DNA of 64,000 nucleotides, from assembly GCF_000143765.1 (NCBI RefSeq), contig NZ_GL379770.1, positions 1,948,903-2,012,902 on the forward strand, given 5' to 3'. A program made the translations under genes and the position numbers. Shown piece after piece: positions 16,218 to 24,670 of this stretch. Each line of letters begins with the position of its first letter. Within the stretch, counting starts at the first letter, position 1. The notes below the pieces were generated by a model. That model did not search any database. It saw only the letters and a program-made list of their open reading frames with translations, and was not told where the DNA came from. Source of the stretch: Sphingobacterium spiritivorum ATCC 33861. GTDB lineage: Bacteria > Bacteroidota > Bacteroidia > Sphingobacteriales > Sphingobacteriaceae.

Positions 16218-17561
16218 ATGGATAGAAGAAATTTTATTAGAACTACAGCTGCTGCCTCAGCTGGTTTAGGGATCATGTCAAGCACAGATTTATTTGCTCA
16301 GGATGGTAAAGTAAGACTAGCTTTTATTGGTGTAGGTCTGAGAGGACGTAACCATGTAGCGATTGCTTTGAATAGAGATGATGTAGAGATAGTCGCTATT
16401 TGTGATACACAGGAAGAATCGTTGACACAATGCCGCAAGCAATTTGACAAAAAAGGTGTTAAACTCCCTAAAGAGTACACCGGAAGTGTTGATGCTTACA
16501 AAAAAATGCTGGATAACGAAAAGCTGGATGCTGTTATTATTGCAACTCCGTGGGAATTCCACAAAAATCAGGCTATTGATGCCATGAAAGCTGGCTTGTA
16601 TGTAGGTTGTGAGGTAATAGCAGGTCTGACAGTAAAAGATCACTGGGATGTTGTAAAAGCATCTGAGCAGACAGGCAAGCCTTATATGACATTGGAAAAT
16701 GTGGCGTATCGTCGTGATGTATTAGCAGTATTAAATATGCACCGTCAAGGTCTTTTCGGAGAGATTCTGCACTTAGAAGGTGGGTATCAGCACGATTTAA
16801 GAGAAGTATTATTCAATGATGGTAAAAGCTACTACGGCAAAGGAGTCGAGTTTGGTCCTAAGGCTATTTCAGAAGCACAGTGGAGAACCAAATATAATGT
16901 AGAACAGGACGGTGACCTGTACCCTACTCACGGATTAGGTCCGATCATGCATTTTGCTGATATCAACGCCGGAAACAGATTTACACATATTACTTCTTAT
17001 TCCAGTAAAGCAAGAGGTCTGGCTGCTTATGTAGAGAAAATGTCTCCGGGTCATCCAAATGCTAAATTGAATTATAAAAATGGGGACATCACACAGACGA
17101 TGTTACAGTGTGCAAATGGAGAAACAATGTTGTTGACACATGATACACACTTACCAAGACCTTATTCTATAGGATTCCGTGTACAGGGTACAAAAGGAAT
17201 CTGGATGGATGTGGCTAATGGTATCCACATTGAAGGACAATCTAAGCCTCACGCATGGGATCCTGCAGCAGACTGGGTAAAAAAATACGACCATCCGATC
17301 TGGAAAAAATACGAAGAAGTAGCAAACGGATCAGGTCACGGAGGTATGGACTGGTTTGTATTTAACGGATTTATACAGGCTGTAAAACAAAAACGCCAGA
17401 CTCCGATTGATGTATACGATTCAGTAACGATGAGTGCAGTATTCCCATTATCAACGGAATCTATCAAAGCAGGAAACAAGACACTGGAATTTCCGGATTT
17501 CACCAGTGGAAAATGGAAAACCAAAAAGAATACCTTTATGTTGGATGATAGCGGTTTCTAA
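16218..17561 (+). CDS. Gfo/Idh/MocA-family protein, GH109-like alpha-N-acetylgalactosaminidase
   Basis: The 447-residue protein begins MDRRNFIRTTAAASAG, a Tat-type leader with an RR motif, and ends its leader near LFAQ. Next come a Rossmann NAD-binding domain (AFIGVGLRGRNHVAIAL) and blocks typical of GH109: ENVAYRRDVLAVLNMHRQGLFGEILHLEGGYQHDLREV and YPTHGLGPIMHFADINAGNRF. GH109 enzymes use tightly bound NAD in a redox-assisted mechanism to remove terminal alpha-GalNAc; the Elizabethkingia enzyme of about 444 residues is the model. Tat export fits a folded, cofactor-loaded periplasmic enzyme. It faces the NahK-like kinase, suggesting GalNAc release and phosphorylation. A plain sugar dehydrogenase is the alternative. 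Confidence 0.85.
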   Translation: MDRRNFIRTTAAASAGLGIMSSTDLFAQDGKVRLAFIGVGLRGRNHVAIALNRDDVEIVAICDTQEESLTQCRKQFDKKGVKLPKEYTGSVDAYKKMLDNEKLDAVIIATPWEFHKNQAIDAMKAGLYVGCEVIAGLTVKDHWDVVKASEQTGKPYMTLENVAYRRDVLAVLNMHRQGLFGEILHLEGGYQHDLREVLFNDGKSYYGKGVEFGPKAISEAQWRTKYNVEQDGDLYPTHGLGPIMHFADINAGNRFTHITSYSSKARGLAAYVEKMSPGHPNAKLNYKNGDITQTMLQCANGETMLLTHDTHLPRPYSIGFRVQGTKGIWMDVANGIHIEGQSKPHAWDPAADWVKKYDHPIWKKYEEVANGSGHGGMDWFVFNGFIQAVKQKRQTPIDVYDSVTMSAVFPLSTESIKAGNKTLEFPDFTSGKWKTKKNTFMLDDSGF

Positions 17562-17580
17562 ACCGTTATCTCCTTATTCT

Positions 17581-17623
17581 AAACAAGAAAGGGTTCCTGA
17601 AGTTCAGGAACCCTTTCTTGTTT
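17581..17623 (+). terminator. Terminator after the GH109-like gene
   Basis: A perfect 20-bp stem with a 3-base AGT loop, from AAACAAGAAAGGG at the outer left to CCCTTTCTTGTTT at the outer right, lies 19 bases past the stop. Confidence 0.9.
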
Positions 17624-17725
17624 AGTCCTCTTTAGGCATTAAAAGAGGACATAAACACAATAAAGTTAAACAGCTGTAAACAAGTTAATTAAAATTTCAA
17701 AGATCAATATTTCGATCGATATTGC

Positions 17726-17733
17726 TATCTTTG
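17726..17733 (+). promoter_or_regulatory. -7 box of aguB, with an upstream inverted repeat
   Basis: TATCTTTG matches TAnnTTTG. The first possible ATG (17735) is one base after it, so translation must begin at ATG 17762 with a leader near 20-25 nt. CAATAT and ATATTG at 17705-17724 form an imperfect palindrome over the -33 region, a possible operator. Confidence 0.55.
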
Positions 17734-17761
17734 TATGTTTAACAATTTTGATAAATTAGAA

Positions 17762-18637
17762 ATGAGCAAAGTTAAAGTAGGAATTGTACAGATGTCCTGT
17801 GAAAAAGACAAACAGGCAAACCTGGACAAAGCTATTGTTAAAGTAAGAGAAGCTGCAGCTAAGGGCGCACAAATCGTTTGTTTACAAGAACTTTTCACAT
17901 CCCTTTATTTCTGTGATGTAGAAGATTATGATAATTTTGATTTAGCTGAATCTATTCCGGGGCCATCTACAGATGCATTAGCTGCTGTGGCTAAAGAATT
18001 GGGTGTAGTTATCATTGCATCCCTTTTTGAAAAGCGTACACAAGGGCTTTACCACAATACAACAGCCATCCTGGATGCTGATGGAAGTTATTTAGGTAAA
18101 TACCGCAAAATGCATATCCCTGATGATCCGGCATTTTACGAAAAATTCTACTTTACTCCCGGAGATCTCGGATATAAAGTTTTTTCAACCAAATTCGGAA
18201 AAATCGGTATTCTTATCTGTTGGGATCAATGGTATCCTGAGGCATCCCGTATAACCGCATTAATGGGTGCAGAGATCTTATTCTACCCTACAGCTATCGG
18301 ATGGGCGACAGATCAGGATGAAGAAACAAATACGGATCAATACAATGCCTGGCAAACTATCCAACGCTCACATGCGGTAGCGAATGGGGTGCCTGTTGTT
18401 AGTGTCAACCGGGTCGGTTTTGAGCAGGATGGTGCTATGAAATTCTGGGGAGGCAGTTTTGCTGCCAACGCACAGGGTAAATTGCTTTATCTGGCATCTC
18501 ATGATCAGGAAGAAGTAGAAGTTGTCGAACTGGATCTCAATCAGTCGGACTACTTCCGTAAACACTGGCCTTTCCTGCGTGACAGACGAATTGACTCTTA
18601 TCAACCGATTACAAAGCGCTTCATTGACGAAGACTAA
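17762..18637 (+). CDS. aguB: N-carbamoylputrescine amidase
   Basis: From ATG 17762 the protein has 291 residues and the nitrilase catalytic triad: E43 in CLQELFTSLYF, K116 in YRKMHIPDDP and C153 in ILICWDQWYPE. The blocks DDPAFYEKFYFTPGD and WQTIQRSHAVANG are typical of AguB. It hydrolyses N-carbamoylputrescine to putrescine, ammonia and CO2 in the cytoplasm, the last step of the agmatine route from arginine. aguA lies downstream beyond the metallo-beta-lactamase gene. A nine-residue longer start is excluded by the promoter position. A different nitrilase-family substrate is possible but unlikely given aguA nearby. Confidence 0.93.
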   Translation: MSKVKVGIVQMSCEKDKQANLDKAIVKVREAAAKGAQIVCLQELFTSLYFCDVEDYDNFDLAESIPGPSTDALAAVAKELGVVIIASLFEKRTQGLYHNTTAILDADGSYLGKYRKMHIPDDPAFYEKFYFTPGDLGYKVFSTKFGKIGILICWDQWYPEASRITALMGAEILFYPTAIGWATDQDEETNTDQYNAWQTIQRSHAVANGVPVVSVNRVGFEQDGAMKFWGGSFAANAQGKLLYLASHDQEEVEVVELDLNQSDYFRKHWPFLRDRRIDSYQPITKRFIDED

Positions 18638-18643
18638 CATTAT

Positions 18644-18683
18644 ATTTTACAGACTTCTGTTCTGAATCAGAAGTCTGTAAAAT
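18644..18683 (+). terminator. Perfect 16-bp hairpin after aguB
   Basis: Arms ATTTTACAGACTTCTG and CAGAAGTCTGTAAAAT pair without a mismatch around an 8-base loop, 7 bases past the aguB stop. It lacks a pure U tract (CTGTATTTATT follows), so it could terminate weakly or act as a processing or stability element between aguB and the beta-lactamase gene. Confidence 0.75.
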
Positions 18684-18709
18684 CTGTATTTATTAAATCA
18701 CACAGAACA

Positions 18710-19429
18710 ATGAGGTTCAACAAATCCATATTTCTGCTTCTATTTCTGCTTACAATGGCTCATTCCGGATTTAGTCAGGAACCGGGGCTTAAGATTGAAA
18801 AGCTGACGAAAGACTTCTATATATATACCACATATGTAGCGTACAGTGGCGTAAAAACATCTGCTAACGCTCTGTATATGCTTTCTAAAGATGGTGTAAT
18901 ACTCTTTGATACCCCCTGGGATCCGGATCAGTATCAACCGTTACTGGATTCCATACGTAACAGGCATCATCAGGAAGTTATTGCAGTGTATGCAACACAT
19001 TCACACGAGGATAGAGCAGGAGGATTTGGTTTTTTTAATAAAAATGGAATACCGACGTATGCTACTGCAGCTACAAATGCAATTCTGAAGGCCGATCACA
19101 AGCCCGAAGCGACACATCTTATTGAGCCGGACAAGACTATCCATATCGGAGGAAAGCAATTCGTAATCAAGTATTTTGGAGAAGGACATACCGCAGATAA
19201 TGTGGTTGTATGGTTTCCGAAAGAAAAAATATTAGACGGCGGATGTCTGATAAAAAGCAGTGAAGCCAAAAACTTAGGATATGTCGGAGAAGCAAATGTC
19301 AAAGAATGGCCGAAAACCATCCGTAAAATTCAACAGACCTTTAAAAAGATCAATTGGGTCATACCCGGACATGATGGATGGAAACAACAGGGCCATCTCG
19401 AAAATACGCTTAAATTATTAACACAATAG
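18710..19429 (+). CDS. Subclass B1 metallo-beta-lactamase
   Basis: The 239-residue protein has a signal peptide (MRFNKSIFLLLFLLTMAHSGFSQ) and all B1 zinc ligands: H97, H99 and D101 in ATHSHEDRAGG, H160 in GEGHTADNVVVW, C179 in GGCLIKS and H221 in IPGHDGW. It should be a periplasmic di-zinc hydrolase of beta-lactams, including carbapenems, like other intrinsic B1 enzymes of this phylum (for example BlaB, IND, EBR). DTPWD in the zinc-proximal loop and NLGYVGEANV are typical. It is placed between aguB and aguA with only 6 bases to aguA, so it is probably co-transcribed with aguA. Composition looks like its neighbours, so it seems intrinsic rather than recently acquired. Confidence 0.93.
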   Translation: MRFNKSIFLLLFLLTMAHSGFSQEPGLKIEKLTKDFYIYTTYVAYSGVKTSANALYMLSKDGVILFDTPWDPDQYQPLLDSIRNRHHQEVIAVYATHSHEDRAGGFGFFNKNGIPTYATAATNAILKADHKPEATHLIEPDKTIHIGGKQFVIKYFGEGHTADNVVVWFPKEKILDGGCLIKSSEAKNLGYVGEANVKEWPKTIRKIQQTFKKINWVIPGHDGWKQQGHLENTLKLLTQ

Positions 19430-19435
19430 AACACA

Positions 19436-20494
19436 GTGAATTCATCTATAGATTTATCATCAACACCCAAAGCATTGGGTTTTTCATTTCCTGCAGAATG
19501 GGCTCCGCAAGAAGCTATGTGGCTCAGCTGGCCGCATAAGGAAGAATCCTGGCCTGGCAAATTAGAGACTGTATATGCTCCCTATGCACAATTTATCAAA
19601 GCTGTTGCCGAAGCTCAAAAAGTACGGATTAACGTAGCTGATGAAGAAATGAAACAGTTTGCATGGAATCATCTGAACGATGCAGAAGCAAATCTGGCCA
19701 ATATTGAATTTTATTTTAATCCAACAAACGACGCCTGGTGCCGTGATCACGGACCTGCATTCGTATTGAATCAGGACTCCGGAGAAAAAGCTGTAGTAGA
19801 TTGGGGATATAATGCCTGGGGAGGTAAATACCCTCCTTTTGATCTGGATGATGTCGTTCCGACAAAGATTGCTCAGCACTTCGGACACCGTCTCTTTACC
19901 CCTCCTATTGTAATGGAAGGTGGTTCGGTAGAATTTAATGGTGCCGGTACAGTACTGACTACGACGGCCTGTCTGTTAAATGAGAATCGCAACCCGCACC
20001 TCAACAAAGAACAGATCGAGCAATATCTGCTTGAATTTTATGGACAGGATCAGGTATTATGGCTTGGGGACGGTATCGTAGGTGATGATACAGACGGGCA
20101 TATTGACGATATTACACGTTTCATAAATGAAAACACTGTAGTGACAGTAGTGGAATCAAATCCATTAGACGAAAACTACCTGCTGTTACAGGAAAATCTG
20201 GAGACTTTACGCTCATTCAGATTGAAAAACGGTGAACCGCTTAATATTATTACCTTACCTATGCCCTCTCCTGTCATCCATGAAGACACCAGGCTTCCGG
20301 CTTCATATGCTAATTTTTACATTGCCAATGAAGTTGTCGTAGTCCCTGTTTTCAATGATGTCAATGATGAGAAAGCATTGGCTATTTTGCAGGAATGTTT
20401 TCCTACCCGCAAAGTCATCGGTATCAATTCAGTAGACATTATCTGGGGATTAGGTAGTTTCCATTGTCTGAGCCAGCAAGAACCTCTGTTATAG
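19436..20494 (+). CDS. aguA: Agmatine deiminase
   Basis: The 352-residue peptidyl-arginine-deiminase-fold protein has PKALGFSFPAEWAPQEAMWLSWPHKEESWPG at the start, NDAWCRDHGPAFVL, GGSVEFNGAGTVLTT, GDDTDGHIDDITRF and the catalytic C344 in FHCLSQQEP at the C-terminus. It converts agmatine to N-carbamoylputrescine, which AguB then hydrolyses, so together they make putrescine. The start is a GTG at 19436, 6 bases after the beta-lactamase gene. Arginine decarboxylase, needed to make agmatine, is not in the window. Confidence 0.95.
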   Translation: MNSSIDLSSTPKALGFSFPAEWAPQEAMWLSWPHKEESWPGKLETVYAPYAQFIKAVAEAQKVRINVADEEMKQFAWNHLNDAEANLANIEFYFNPTNDAWCRDHGPAFVLNQDSGEKAVVDWGYNAWGGKYPPFDLDDVVPTKIAQHFGHRLFTPPIVMEGGSVEFNGAGTVLTTTACLLNENRNPHLNKEQIEQYLLEFYGQDQVLWLGDGIVGDDTDGHIDDITRFINENTVVTVVESNPLDENYLLLQENLETLRSFRLKNGEPLNIITLPMPSPVIHEDTRLPASYANFYIANEVVVVPVFNDVNDEKALAILQECFPTRKVIGINSVDIIWGLGSFHCLSQQEPLL

Positions 20495-20527
20495 ATTTAC
20501 GTTTTTACTAACCTCCGCTTAAATAAT

Positions 20528-21724
20528 ATGAGAAAAACAGGATTCAGAGCTTTGTTGACCATTGGGATAGCATTATTATGCACCCATATAAATGCTCAGG
20601 AAAGGGATGACAGAGCTACTATTCTAAATTTTAAAGGAATACAGTTCACGAGTAAAGATTCGCTTTTTTACACCAATTTCAGGTTTCGGATGCAGAATCG
20701 TGTCAAGTATACGAATACACTTGATGGTGAAAAAAATGATGAGTGGGAAGCACGTGTCAGACGGCTGCGCATGCGTGTAGACGGCTATATCTACACACCT
20801 AAGATCAGTTACTCTGTTCAATTGGCGTTCACGCGCGGAGATCAGGATTTTGATGACTCCGGAATTCCGAATATTGTTCGCGATGCGGTTATTTTCTATA
20901 ATTTCAGTGACGATTTTTACATCGGATTCGGTCAGAATAAACTTCCGGGTAACCGTCAGCGTGTCAATTCTTCCGGGCAGCTACAGTTTGCAGAACGTTC
21001 CATTGTAAATGCAAACTTTTCAATAGACCGGGATTTTGGTATATCTGCTAACCTTTCCAAGAAAATCGGCGATATGCCTTTCAACCTGAAAGCGGAAATC
21101 TCTACCGGAGAAGGAAGGGCTGTAAATACCACAGACAATGGCTTAGCCTATACAGGACGTGTAGAATTACTTCCATTTGGTCAGTTTACAAATTCAGGTG
21201 ATTATTCCGAAGGAGATCTGGAAAGAGAAGAGACTCCTAAATTGTCTATCGGTGGTGGTTATAGTTTTAACAACAAGACTACCCGTCTGAGCGGACAGAC
21301 CGGCGCATTTGTAAAGGATGCAAAGGATCTGAGTACGTTATTTGCAGATGCAATATTTAAATACAACGGATTTGCCTATCAGGTGGAATATATGAAACGA
21401 AATGTGGATAATCCTTTTAATCAGGACCTGGAAGGAAAAGAAGTATATGTTTACAAAGGATATGGTATAAATCAGCAGATCAGCTATTTATTCAGCAAAG
21501 GTTATGAACTGGCAGGAAGATATACTTTTGTAGATCCGCATAAAGATATTCGTCCCAAAGAGGAACGTACAGAAATTCTGGAAGCCGGACTTACGAAGTA
21601 TATGAAGGCACACCGTCTGAAATTTCAATTGAATGGTAACTATCTGGTCAAAGATGGTTATTATAACAATAAGATGGATGATAATAAATGGGGATTTACT
21701 TTTCAGGTCGAATTAGGAATCTAA
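20528..21724 (+). CDS. Phosphate-selective porin O/P-like outer-membrane protein
   Basis: The 398-residue protein has a signal peptide ending near INAQ and then alternating hydrophobic/polar strands: FYTNFRFRMQNRVKYT, ARVRRLRMRVDGYIYTPKISYSVQLAF and, at the C-terminus, WGFTFQVELGI. This matches the OprO/OprP porin family. These form trimeric 16-stranded channels; true phosphate selectivity cannot be inferred from family alone. It follows aguA by 33 bases and could be the last gene of that transcript, ended by the hairpin at 21749. Confidence 0.85.
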   Translation: MRKTGFRALLTIGIALLCTHINAQERDDRATILNFKGIQFTSKDSLFYTNFRFRMQNRVKYTNTLDGEKNDEWEARVRRLRMRVDGYIYTPKISYSVQLAFTRGDQDFDDSGIPNIVRDAVIFYNFSDDFYIGFGQNKLPGNRQRVNSSGQLQFAERSIVNANFSIDRDFGISANLSKKIGDMPFNLKAEISTGEGRAVNTTDNGLAYTGRVELLPFGQFTNSGDYSEGDLEREETPKLSIGGGYSFNNKTTRLSGQTGAFVKDAKDLSTLFADAIFKYNGFAYQVEYMKRNVDNPFNQDLEGKEVYVYKGYGINQQISYLFSKGYELAGRYTFVDPHKDIRPKEERTEILEAGLTKYMKAHRLKFQLNGNYLVKDGYYNNKMDDNKWGFTFQVELGI

Positions 21725-21748
21725 TTCGACAATATATAGCATTAATTC

Positions 21749-21775
21749 GTAAAGGCTGCTTCTGGCAGCCTTTAC
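21749..21775 (+). terminator. Terminator after the porin gene
   Basis: Perfect 11-bp stem GTAAAGGCTGC/GCAGCCTTTAC with loop TTCTG, followed by TATTTTAC. Confidence 0.85.
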
Positions 21776-21845
21776 TATTTTACAGTAAAATATAAAAAAA
21801 CATATGCAAACCTCTTCAGTTTTGCATCATAAGAGTATTAATACT

Positions 21846-21853
21846 TATCTTTA
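21846..21853 (+). promoter_or_regulatory. Likely -7 element of lpxB
   Basis: TATCTTTA differs from TAnnTTTG at the last base. A TTTTG at 21820-21824 provides a -33 element about 21 bases upstream. A 7-bp inverted repeat ATGCAAA/TTTGCAT overlaps that -33 region. Confidence 0.4.
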
Positions 21854-21880
21854 AAATCAAATCAGGAAAACGAGTTTTAC

Positions 21881-22993
21881 ATGAGATACTACCTTATTGC
21901 AGGAGAAACTTCAGGAGATTTACATGGTGCAAATTTAATAGAAGCACTGAAAAAAGAGGATAGCCAGGCTGAATTCCGGATAGTCGGCGGAAATCAGATG
22001 CAGGCTTCGGCCGGCCAATCGGCTCTGATCCACACTTCCGAAATGGCATTCATGGGATTTGTAGAGGTTATCAAAAATCTGAGCACGATTTCCAGAAACC
22101 TGAAAACGGTCAAAAAAGATCTTTTAGCCTATCGTCCGGATACCGTTATTCTGATTGACTTCCCGGGCTTTAATCTCAAAATAGCGGAATTTGCAAAAAA
22201 GCATGGCATCAAAGTATGCTATTACATTTCACCCAAGATATGGGCCTGGAATCAGAAAAGAGTGTATAAGATCCGTCGTGTAGTAGATCATATGTTTTGC
22301 ATCCTTCCTTTCGAAGTTGACTTTTATAAAAAATTCAACATGAAAGTGGATTACGTAGGTAATCCTCTGCTGGATGCAATAGATAAATACAACTTCAATC
22401 CGGATTTCAAAACAGACAATGAGCTTAACGAACGGAATATCATCGCTTTACTTCCCGGAAGCCGTAAGATGGAGATAGAACGTATATTGCCTGAAATGGT
22501 GAGATTGTACTTTCTTTTCCCCGCACATCAGTTTGTCATAGCGGGTGCACCAAATTTTGACAAAGCTTATTACGAACAATATACTCAGGATCTTCCTATA
22601 AAAGTTGTTTTTGATCAGACTTACGATCTTCTGCGCAATGCAGAAGCTGCTGTCGTGACAAGCGGAACAGCAACACTGGAAACAGGTATCCTCAAAGTAC
22701 CTCAGGTTGTTGTATACAAAGCCAATGCTTTAAGTGTGAAAATTGCCCGATTGGTAATAAAAGTAAAATTCATCTCTCTGGTAAATCTTATCAATGATTA
22801 TCTGTCCGTAATAGAACTTATTCAGGAAGACTGTACAGATTTTGAAATTGCCAATGAACTGGCTTTACTTATCAATGATAAAGAGCACAGGGCCAGTGTA
22901 ATGGAGAATTATGAGGTATTAGCTTCTAAATTAGGTAGTCCCGGTGCTTCTGAAAAAACAGCAAAACTGATTGTTAAGTATCTAAGTGAATGA
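21881..22993 (+). CDS. lpxB: Lipid-A-disaccharide synthase
   Basis: The 370-residue GT19 glycosyltransferase begins MRYYLIAGETSGDLHGANLI with the GEXSGD motif, then FMGFVEVIKNL, IDFPGFNLKIA, YYISPKIWAWNQKRV, LPGSRKMEIERILP and VTSGTATLETGILKVPQVVVYK. It joins UDP-2,3-diacylglucosamine and lipid X into lipid A disaccharide at the inner face of the cytoplasmic membrane. In many Bacteroidota it follows surE; here it stands alone with its own probable promoter. Confidence 0.96.
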   Translation: MRYYLIAGETSGDLHGANLIEALKKEDSQAEFRIVGGNQMQASAGQSALIHTSEMAFMGFVEVIKNLSTISRNLKTVKKDLLAYRPDTVILIDFPGFNLKIAEFAKKHGIKVCYYISPKIWAWNQKRVYKIRRVVDHMFCILPFEVDFYKKFNMKVDYVGNPLLDAIDKYNFNPDFKTDNELNERNIIALLPGSRKMEIERILPEMVRLYFLFPAHQFVIAGAPNFDKAYYEQYTQDLPIKVVFDQTYDLLRNAEAAVVTSGTATLETGILKVPQVVVYKANALSVKIARLVIKVKFISLVNLINDYLSVIELIQEDCTDFEIANELALLINDKEHRASVMENYEVLASKLGSPGASEKTAKLIVKYLSE

Positions 22994-23061
22994 TACTTTT
23001 AAACTTTTTCATATATAGATTGTCTTACTTGTAGTTTTTAAGATTTTAATCACTGATCAAT

Positions 23062-23706
23062 ATGAAAAAATATATTATTGCACTATTTGCTTCCGTAGCA
23101 GTTATGTTTGCTGCTCAGGCGCAATCGCAACCGTCAACGGAGCACATCTCGAAACTTGAGATCGGTAAAAAGGCCAAGAAGACTTTTAACAACCGCGATT
23201 CCAGTATGGTTATCCATATTGATACATTAATTATGGGAGACCGTGCCTCACTCATGTTTTATGGCAAAAAAGATGTGACTTTGGTTGTCAAATATGCTGA
23301 AATCGGCAATCAGGCCTCTATATCGGGTACTGATGGAAAAAATAACGGTACCAACTTTGATATACAGGCAAATATCCAAAAATTAGGTTCTTTATACCTT
23401 ATTGCAAAAGGTGATGATGCCTTTAACGGAACCAAAACTTTTCCTAACGGAAATGGAGGGAATGTAAAGATCAAATTGGATAAAGGCAGTATAAAGCCTC
23501 AACAGACGGATAAAAAAGCGAAGGCGTATCTATTTGTGGATGTAGAACCGGGAGGACGGTCGGTCAATCCTAATTCGGATCTGAGGAATATATACAGTAG
23601 AATAAAAATGGCTCCAAGCGGACTCAGAGGACTTCCTCAGGGACAGATTTATTCTGGCAGTCCGGGAACTACCGGAAAAATAGAAATTATCAGCATAGAA
23701 CAATAA
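23062..23706 (+). CDS. Secreted protein of unknown function, GIN/adhesin-like beta-helical appearance
   Basis: The 214-residue protein has a signal peptide (MKKYIIALFASVAVMFAAQAQ) and then short beta strands with regular Gly/Asn turns (VVKYAEIGNQASISGTDGKNNGTNFDIQANIQKLGSLYLIAKGDDAFNG), suggestive of a beta-helix like the GIN (putative auto-transporter adhesin) domains of this phylum. No cysteines beyond the leader, so it is not a lipoprotein. The C-terminal part (RNIYSRIKMAPSGLRGLPQGQIYSG) is unrelated to known motifs. Function unknown. It converges with hsp20 over a shared terminator. Confidence 0.7.
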   Translation: MKKYIIALFASVAVMFAAQAQSQPSTEHISKLEIGKKAKKTFNNRDSSMVIHIDTLIMGDRASLMFYGKKDVTLVVKYAEIGNQASISGTDGKNNGTNFDIQANIQKLGSLYLIAKGDDAFNGTKTFPNGNGGNVKIKLDKGSIKPQQTDKKAKAYLFVDVEPGGRSVNPNSDLRNIYSRIKMAPSGLRGLPQGQIYSGSPGTTGKIEIISIEQ

Positions 23707-23734
23707 ACAGGCGGAAAATTCCGCCTGTTTATTG
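23701..23734. terminator. Bidirectional terminator between the secreted-protein gene and hsp20
   Basis: A perfect 14-bp stem CAATAAACAGGCGG/CCGCCTGTTTATTG with loop AAAATT. It begins within the last codon of the plus-strand gene and ends 5 bases before the hsp20 stop. Confidence 0.9.
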
Positions 23735-23738
23735 TTTA

Positions 23739-24203
23739 TTATCCTACCCGTATTTCCTGAGGAGGTGTGATATTTTCCAGATCTTTGGGAAGGATGACAG
23801 TTAGAATGCCGTCTTCATAACTTGCGGATATTCTGGAGGTAGAGACCGGATTATTTAACTGAAAGGAGCGCTCGAAAGCAGTGGCAGAGAATTCCTGATA
23901 CATATAAGCGGCAGGAGTCTCTTCTTCTGAAGGATTATAGCTTACAGTAAGCACATTATCCTTTACCGCTACTTTGAATCTATCTTTTTGATAACCTGCC
24001 GCATAGAGTTGAAGTGTAAAGAATTCTTCGTTTTCCGAGATATTGACCGGAATACTATTTTTTCTATCTGAACATGCTCCGGAAAAAGGATGTTCTCCAT
24101 TCATGAATTCATCTCTAAATCTGCCGAATTTTTGCTCAAATTTATTCTTGAAATGTCCGTACTTTGCGGAACGATCTGATGTATTATTAGTTTTATAGAA
24201 CAT
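23739..24203 (-). CDS. Small heat-shock protein Hsp20/alpha-crystallin family
   Basis: The 154-residue protein has an alpha-crystallin domain at about residues 48-150: IPVNISENEEFFTLQLYAAGYQKDRFKVAVKDNVLTVSY and SRISASYEDGILTVILPKDLENITPPQEIRV, including the A-x-x-x-x-G-x-L-type core (SYEDGILTVILPK) and a C-terminal I-x-V-type anchor (IRV). It forms ATP-independent holdase oligomers that keep unfolding proteins soluble. It follows the 96-residue membrane protein gene by 18 bases on one transcript. The N-terminal 40 residues are lysine/phenylalanine rich. Confidence 0.9.
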   Translation of the reverse strand: MFYKTNNTSDRSAKYGHFKNKFEQKFGRFRDEFMNGEHPFSGACSDRKNSIPVNISENEEFFTLQLYAAGYQKDRFKVAVKDNVLTVSYNPSEEETPAAYMYQEFSATAFERSFQLNNPVSTSRISASYEDGILTVILPKDLENITPPQEIRVG

Positions 24204-24221
24204 TGTATTATTTATTTAAAG

Positions 24222-24512
24222 TTAACGAATTGGGATAATAGCATAGTCTGCGCTGTCAGCTGCCGAATACTGCGGACGGATTGCAGAAGAACTCATTTCG
24301 TAATATGCCGGTGCAATACCTTTTCTTCTTTCATTGCCGATCATAGCTGCCTGACGTTTTTTAAAGCGTGAAGCTATAAACATTCCTGCACCTGCCAGCA
24401 GTGTGCCCACCAGTAATAATTTAAAGATCAATCCTACAACCAGCGCAAGCAAGCCTGCTAAAACTGTCAATCCAATCAATCTTGGTAATATAAACCGAAT
24501 TTTATTTTTCAT
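24222..24512 (-). CDS. 96-residue membrane protein encoded before hsp20
   Basis: The protein starts MKNKIRFILPRLIGLTVL and has a long hydrophobic stretch at about residues 8-48, enough for two short or one hairpin membrane segment, followed by a polar tail with RFKKRQAAMIGNERRKG and tyrosines. No family is recognised. It is probably the first gene of a two-gene stress operon with hsp20. The upstream region lacks an exact TAnnTTTG box, so an alternative sigma factor is possible. Confidence 0.65.
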   Translation of the reverse strand: MKNKIRFILPRLIGLTVLAGLLALVVGLIFKLLLVGTLLAGAGMFIASRFKKRQAAMIGNERRKGIAPAYYEMSSSAIRPQYSAADSADYAIIPIR

Positions 24513-24616
24513 GATTTTTTATTTTTAATTATTTATTTCAAAGGCCTTTTGATAGAAGACGGACAACAGAGAATTATACTTTAACTTTTTTTATATTATT
24601 TATTACAGGCAAAAAA

Positions 24617-24643
24617 AATCCCAAACAGGTGTTGTTTGGGATT
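24617..24643 (-). terminator. Intrinsic terminator of the ECF sigma operon
   Basis: On the minus strand AATCCCAAACA, loop ACACC, TGTTTGGGATT, a perfect 11-bp stem followed by a run of U. It lies 28 bases past the stop of the 111-residue membrane protein. Confidence 0.9.
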
Positions 24644-24670
24644 CATCGTTATTGTATAGGATTTTTAAGG

